Assembly: GCA_015488785.1 (NCBI GenBank)
Contig: WFNC01000009.1
Coordinates: 1-9,362 of the forward strand
DNA: 9,362 bases
Direction: 5' to 3'
DNA from: Flavobacteriales bacterium
GTDB lineage: Bacteria > Bacteroidota > Bacteroidia > Flavobacteriales_D > Parvicellaceae
The notes under the pieces are model-generated. The model worked only from the letters and a program-made list of their open reading frames with translations. It had not been told where the DNA came from and did not search any database. Positions within the stretch are counted from its first letter, which is position 1, and the number at the start of each line of letters is the position of its first letter. The translations under genes were made by a program, and so were the position numbers. Positions 6,208 through 9,362 of this stretch are shown here, in pieces.

Positions 6208-8331
6208 ATGAAAGCAATTTTAATCATCGGGATATTTCTAAGTCTCACTATTTCTACTTTTGGACAGTTAAAAGAACTAACTTTAGAGGACGCTGTTCTT
6301 GGTTATTATAAAGGTCTATATCCTAAATCGTTGAACAATTTGCAATGGGTAGAAAATACACCTAATTACTGCTTTGTTGAAGCTGATGGGTTAAAAATAT
6401 TTAATGCTAAAAGTCATAAATTACTTAAAACCATTTCGCTTTCAGAATTACAAAAGACAATAAAACCACTCAAAAGGTTTCCTTATATAGAAAGTATAAA
6501 CGAAAAAGAATTCGTTTTTAGAGACCCGAGTTCAATTATTTCTTACAACTATATTACGAATACCGCCATTTATACCAGCTATCCAAAAGATGCCGAGAAT
6601 ATTGAATTCAATTCTTCAATAAAAAAAATAGCTTTTACGCAAGAAAATAATTTAGCGATTGCTCAAGCCAAAATGAACCTTAGTGTAACAAACAATAAGG
6701 ATAAAAATATAGTTTCAGGGCAGGCCATTCACCGTTTCGAATTTGGAATTAGCAAAGGAACATTTTGGTCGCCAAGTGGAAAACAATTGGCATTTTATCA
6801 AAAAGACGAAACAAACGTAGCTGACTATCCATTGTTAGACATCAACACAACACCAGGGACATTAAAATCGATTAAATACCCAATGGCAGGTCAAAAAAGT
6901 GAACATGGGAAAGTAGGTGTTTACAATTTATTGGAAAACAAAACCGTGTTTTTAGAAACAGGAAAACCGCTAGAACATTTCCTCACCAACTTAACTTGGA
7001 GTCCTGATGGAAAATCTGTTTTTTTAGCAGAAGTCAATCGTGATCAAAATCACATGTGGTTGAACCAATACGATGCAAAAACAGGAAAGAAAATTAAAAC
7101 ATTATTTGAAGAGAAAAATGATAAATGGGTAGAGCCAGAACATGGAGCATATTTCTTTCCTAACAATTCAAGTAAATTTCTTTGGTTGAGCGAAAAAGAT
7201 GGTTTTATGAATATTTATCAATATAATATTACAACAGAAAAACTAAGTCAACTTACAGCTGTAAAATGGGTGATAGACGACATCTTAGGTTTTGACGAAA
7301 AAGGAGATCACGTTGTTTTTATTGGGACAGGTGAAGATCCAAGAGAATTACACGCTTTTTCGGTTAACCTTAATACCAAAAAGATTGTAAAATTGACAAA
7401 AGAAGAAGGAGTTCATCATGTACAATACAACAAAACAGCAAATTCACTAATCGATAGTTACAGCAATTTATCGACACCCAAAGTAATACAGATTGTAAAC
7501 CTTGGGAAAAAAATAAAGGAAAAAGTATTGCTAAAAGCAGAAAATCCATTAGCGGAATATAAATATGGGTCAACTGAATTGGTTACTTTAAGAGCTAAAA
7601 CAGGAGAAAACTTATATGGAAGAATAATCAAGCCCCACGATTTTGATGCTTCAAAAAAATACCCTGTATTGGTTTATGTTTATGGAGGTCCTCATGCCCA
7701 GTTGGTGAACAATCAATGGATGGGAGGAGCTAGCCTTTGGATGTATTGGATGGCAGAGCAAGGTTATATTGTTTTTACATTAGACGGAAGAGGATCTCAG
7801 CATAGAGGTTTTGATTTTGAAAGCGGAATACACCGACACTTAGGAGATTTAGAAATCGAAGATCAAATGACAGGAGTTGATTATTTGAAACAACAACCTT
7901 TTGTAGATTCAAAACGACTAGCTGTACACGGATGGAGTTTTGGAGGTTTTATGACAACATCGCTTATGTTGAAAAAGCCAGGAGTATTTACAACAGGAGT
8001 AGCAGGAGGTCCCGTTATCGATTGGAAATACTATGAGATAATGTACGGAGAACGTTACATGGATATGCCCCAACAAAACGAAGAAGGATACAAAAACGCT
8101 AACCTATTGAATTACGTAACCAATTTAAAAGGAAAATTATTAATGATACACGGAACATCAGATGACGTTGTGGTAATGCAACATAATCTAAAGTTTGTTC
8201 AAAAATGCGTGTCCGAAGGAGTTCAAATGGATTTCTTCCCTTACCCAATGCACCCACACAACGTAAGAGGAAAAGATAGAGTTCACTTAATGACTAAGGT
8301 GTTAAATTATATATTGGATAATAATAAGTAA
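6208..8331 (+). CDS. Exported S9B dipeptidyl-peptidase-IV-like serine protease
   Basis: This 707-residue protein has a signal peptide (residues 1-19, cleavage near FG|Q). A beta-propeller domain spans about 40-450, with HRFEFGI (175-181), GTFWSPSG (184-191) and LTWSPDGK (262-269). An alpha/beta-hydrolase domain runs from about 465 to 705. The catalytic triad is visible: Ser577 in GWSFGG (575-580), Asp652 in HGTSDD (648-653) and His684 in the HPHNVRG segment. YGERYM (613-618) matches the conserved Tyr-x-Glu-Arg region of bacterial DPP IV and prolyl tripeptidyl peptidases. Such enzymes remove di- or tripeptides after Pro from peptide N-termini, usually in the periplasm of Bacteroidota. Glu178 in HRFEFGI is a candidate N-terminus-binding acid, but the choice between di- and tripeptidyl activity is open. 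Length is normal and the C-terminus looks complete. Its stop overlaps the start of the Rhs tip. Confidence 0.92.
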   Translation: MKAILIIGIFLSLTISTFGQLKELTLEDAVLGYYKGLYPKSLNNLQWVENTPNYCFVEADGLKIFNAKSHKLLKTISLSELQKTIKPLKRFPYIESINEKEFVFRDPSSIISYNYITNTAIYTSYPKDAENIEFNSSIKKIAFTQENNLAIAQAKMNLSVTNNKDKNIVSGQAIHRFEFGISKGTFWSPSGKQLAFYQKDETNVADYPLLDINTTPGTLKSIKYPMAGQKSEHGKVGVYNLLENKTVFLETGKPLEHFLTNLTWSPDGKSVFLAEVNRDQNHMWLNQYDAKTGKKIKTLFEEKNDKWVEPEHGAYFFPNNSSKFLWLSEKDGFMNIYQYNITTEKLSQLTAVKWVIDDILGFDEKGDHVVFIGTGEDPRELHAFSVNLNTKKIVKLTKEEGVHHVQYNKTANSLIDSYSNLSTPKVIQIVNLGKKIKEKVLLKAENPLAEYKYGSTELVTLRAKTGENLYGRIIKPHDFDASKKYPVLVYVYGGPHAQLVNNQWMGGASLWMYWMAEQGYIVFTLDGRGSQHRGFDFESGIHRHLGDLEIEDQMTGVDYLKQQPFVDSKRLAVHGWSFGGFMTTSLMLKKPGVFTTGVAGGPVIDWKYYEIMYGERYMDMPQQNEEGYKNANLLNYVTNLKGKLLMIHGTSDDVVVMQHNLKFVQKCVSEGVQMDFFPYPMHPHNVRGKDRVHLMTKVLNYILDNNK

Positions 8332-9353
8332 TGAAGTATTATGTTTCAAATATTATAGCTTGCTCTGATTATTACCCTTTTGGAATGTTAATGCCTGGTA
8401 GGAATGGGGGGCAAAATTACCGATACAATTTCCAAGGACAAGAGACCGATGATGAAGTTAAAGGGAAAGGGAATAGTGTAAATTATAAATATAGAATGCA
8501 TGACCCTAGGTTAGGTAGATTTTTTGCTGTTGACCCGTTGACTAAACAATTTCCGTTTTATAGTCCATATCATTTTTCCGGTAATAAACCTATTGTACCT
8601 GTAGAACTTGAAGGTTTAGAGGAGATATACTATGGAGTTTCTTTTAATAAAAATGGTTCAGCTATGATGCAAGTCTATAATGCTACAAAAGTGAATAAAG
8701 ATTTAGACAAAGCTTTCCAAAATGTAGACCCTAATAATGGGCTTGTGAATATTGGTTGGGACTTACTAATTATAAAAACTAAAAAAGGTTTCATAAGTGG
8801 CTCAACGGTTCAATTGTATAAGAATCATTTAGATTATATTATTTCAGATATTAATTGGGTTGGAAACCCTTATGGTGATTTGGAAGAATATAAAGATTTA
8901 ATTACAAAAATTTATAATGCCCCACTAAAAAAAGTATTAATTGTTATTAGAGTTAAAGATATTGGTAATTATTATGCTTCCTCAGGAAATTGGATTCCAT
9001 CTGGAGAGGCTTCAAATACATTAACGCATGAAATGAGAATTCATGCTATACCTTTTGCTAATGGAAATGACCAACCTCAAACTATACAGCATTATTATTA
9101 TCATTTTGATCATGATGTTGAGAAACAATTTGGAAAAACTATTAACTCACCAAGTAGTTCGAAGATACGAAAAGAGTACCCTGGTTCACAAGCAGCTTTT
9201 GATATAAAAGCTACAGATGAAACTGTTAAAAGATTCACTGATTGGAATATTCGTTATATGGGTAGGTTTCCTATGATTAAAGCTAAGCCCATAAACTCTA
9301 GTAATTATTCGGGAGGGAGTAAAAATAAAAAATCAACCCCAGCAAAATTTTAA
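8331..9353 (+). CDS. Orphan Rhs C-terminal tip with unrecognised C-terminal domain
   Basis: This 340-residue protein begins almost directly with the Rhs-associated core: SDYYPFGM (12-19), YRYNFQGQE (30-38), YKYRMHDPRLGRFFAVDPL (52-70) and YSPYHFSGNKPI (77-88). It then has VELEGLEE (91-98), the usual junction to a variable tip. The roughly 240 residues that follow are not a domain I recognise. They include THEMRIHA (232-239) and a His/Tyr-rich patch HYYYHFDHD (254-262), which could bind metal. The end is Lys/Ser-rich. There is no signal peptide and no YD-repeat shell, whereas full Rhs proteins usually exceed 1000 residues. An in-frame TAA at 8325-8327 blocks extension upstream. The gene is therefore either a broken or displaced rhs 3' end or a stored tip cassette. 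ATG overlaps the TAA of the S9 gene (TAATG), which would allow coupled translation. An immunity gene would be expected after 9353, outside the window. Confidence 0.8.
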   Translation: MKYYVSNIIACSDYYPFGMLMPGRNGGQNYRYNFQGQETDDEVKGKGNSVNYKYRMHDPRLGRFFAVDPLTKQFPFYSPYHFSGNKPIVPVELEGLEEIYYGVSFNKNGSAMMQVYNATKVNKDLDKAFQNVDPNNGLVNIGWDLLIIKTKKGFISGSTVQLYKNHLDYIISDINWVGNPYGDLEEYKDLITKIYNAPLKKVLIVIRVKDIGNYYASSGNWIPSGEASNTLTHEMRIHAIPFANGNDQPQTIQHYYYHFDHDVEKQFGKTINSPSSSKIRKEYPGSQAAFDIKATDETVKRFTDWNIRYMGRFPMIKAKPINSSNYSGGSKNKKSTPAKF

Positions 9354-9362
9354 TATTTAGCC

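Noticed and set aside
7370..7573. Minus-strand open frame of 67 codons inside the S9 peptidase gene.
   Set aside because: It is fully inside a conserved gene on the other strand, and its hydrophobic composition is what antisense reading of Lys/Asn/Gln-rich codons gives.

Overview
The window looks like a chromosomal stretch of a Flavobacteriia-type Bacteroidota. The DNA is AT-rich (about one third G+C by eye). Start codons have A-rich upstream regions without clear Shine-Dalgarno sequences. Two promoters carry the TAnnTTTG-type -7 box of this phylum, one secreted protein has a type IX secretion (T9SS) C-terminal signal, and the Rhs core and S9 peptidase match Bacteroidota forms. I cannot name the species.

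Layout. Positions 1-5743 are all on the minus strand, so they read right to left. First comes a catalytically degenerate dihydroorotase homologue (5743-4478), followed 7 bp later by bioD (4470-3832). After a spacer with a structured repeat come hpt (3618-3082) and adk (3061-2492), a purine salvage/nucleotide pair closed by a terminator hairpin. After a 75-bp imperfect palindrome comes the ribosome-assembly GTPase obg (2323-1334). Close behind are a secreted alpha/beta hydrolase with a T9SS signal (1314-88) and the signal-peptide end of another exported protein (73-1). A 464-bp divergent spacer (5744-6207) separates this block from the plus-strand genes: a secreted S9B dipeptidyl-peptidase-IV-like serine protease (6208-8331) and, overlapping its stop codon by one base, an orphan Rhs 'tip' (8331-9353). 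The tip has the conserved Rhs core but no YD-repeat shell and ends in an unrecognised C-terminal domain.

How the parts relate. Hpt and Adk both handle purine nucleotides, and the dihydroorotase homologue points to pyrimidine synthesis, although it has lost the zinc ligands and is more likely structural. BioD is the only biotin gene here. The S9 peptidase and the hydrolase are exported, probably for peptide and ester/polymer breakdown.

Most interesting. (1) Two copies of a non-coding element occur in opposite orientation at 3711-3791 and 5872-6022. They share outer boxes and a stem whose bases differ but remain paired around the same bulged C, which points to a selected RNA or DNA structure. 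(2) The dihydroorotase homologue lacks the HxH and two further histidines. (3) The Rhs tip is joined exactly to the end of an intact peptidase gene. (4) A 75-bp palindrome of MITE/REP type lies upstream of obg. I found no tRNA, rRNA, CRISPR array or transposase gene.
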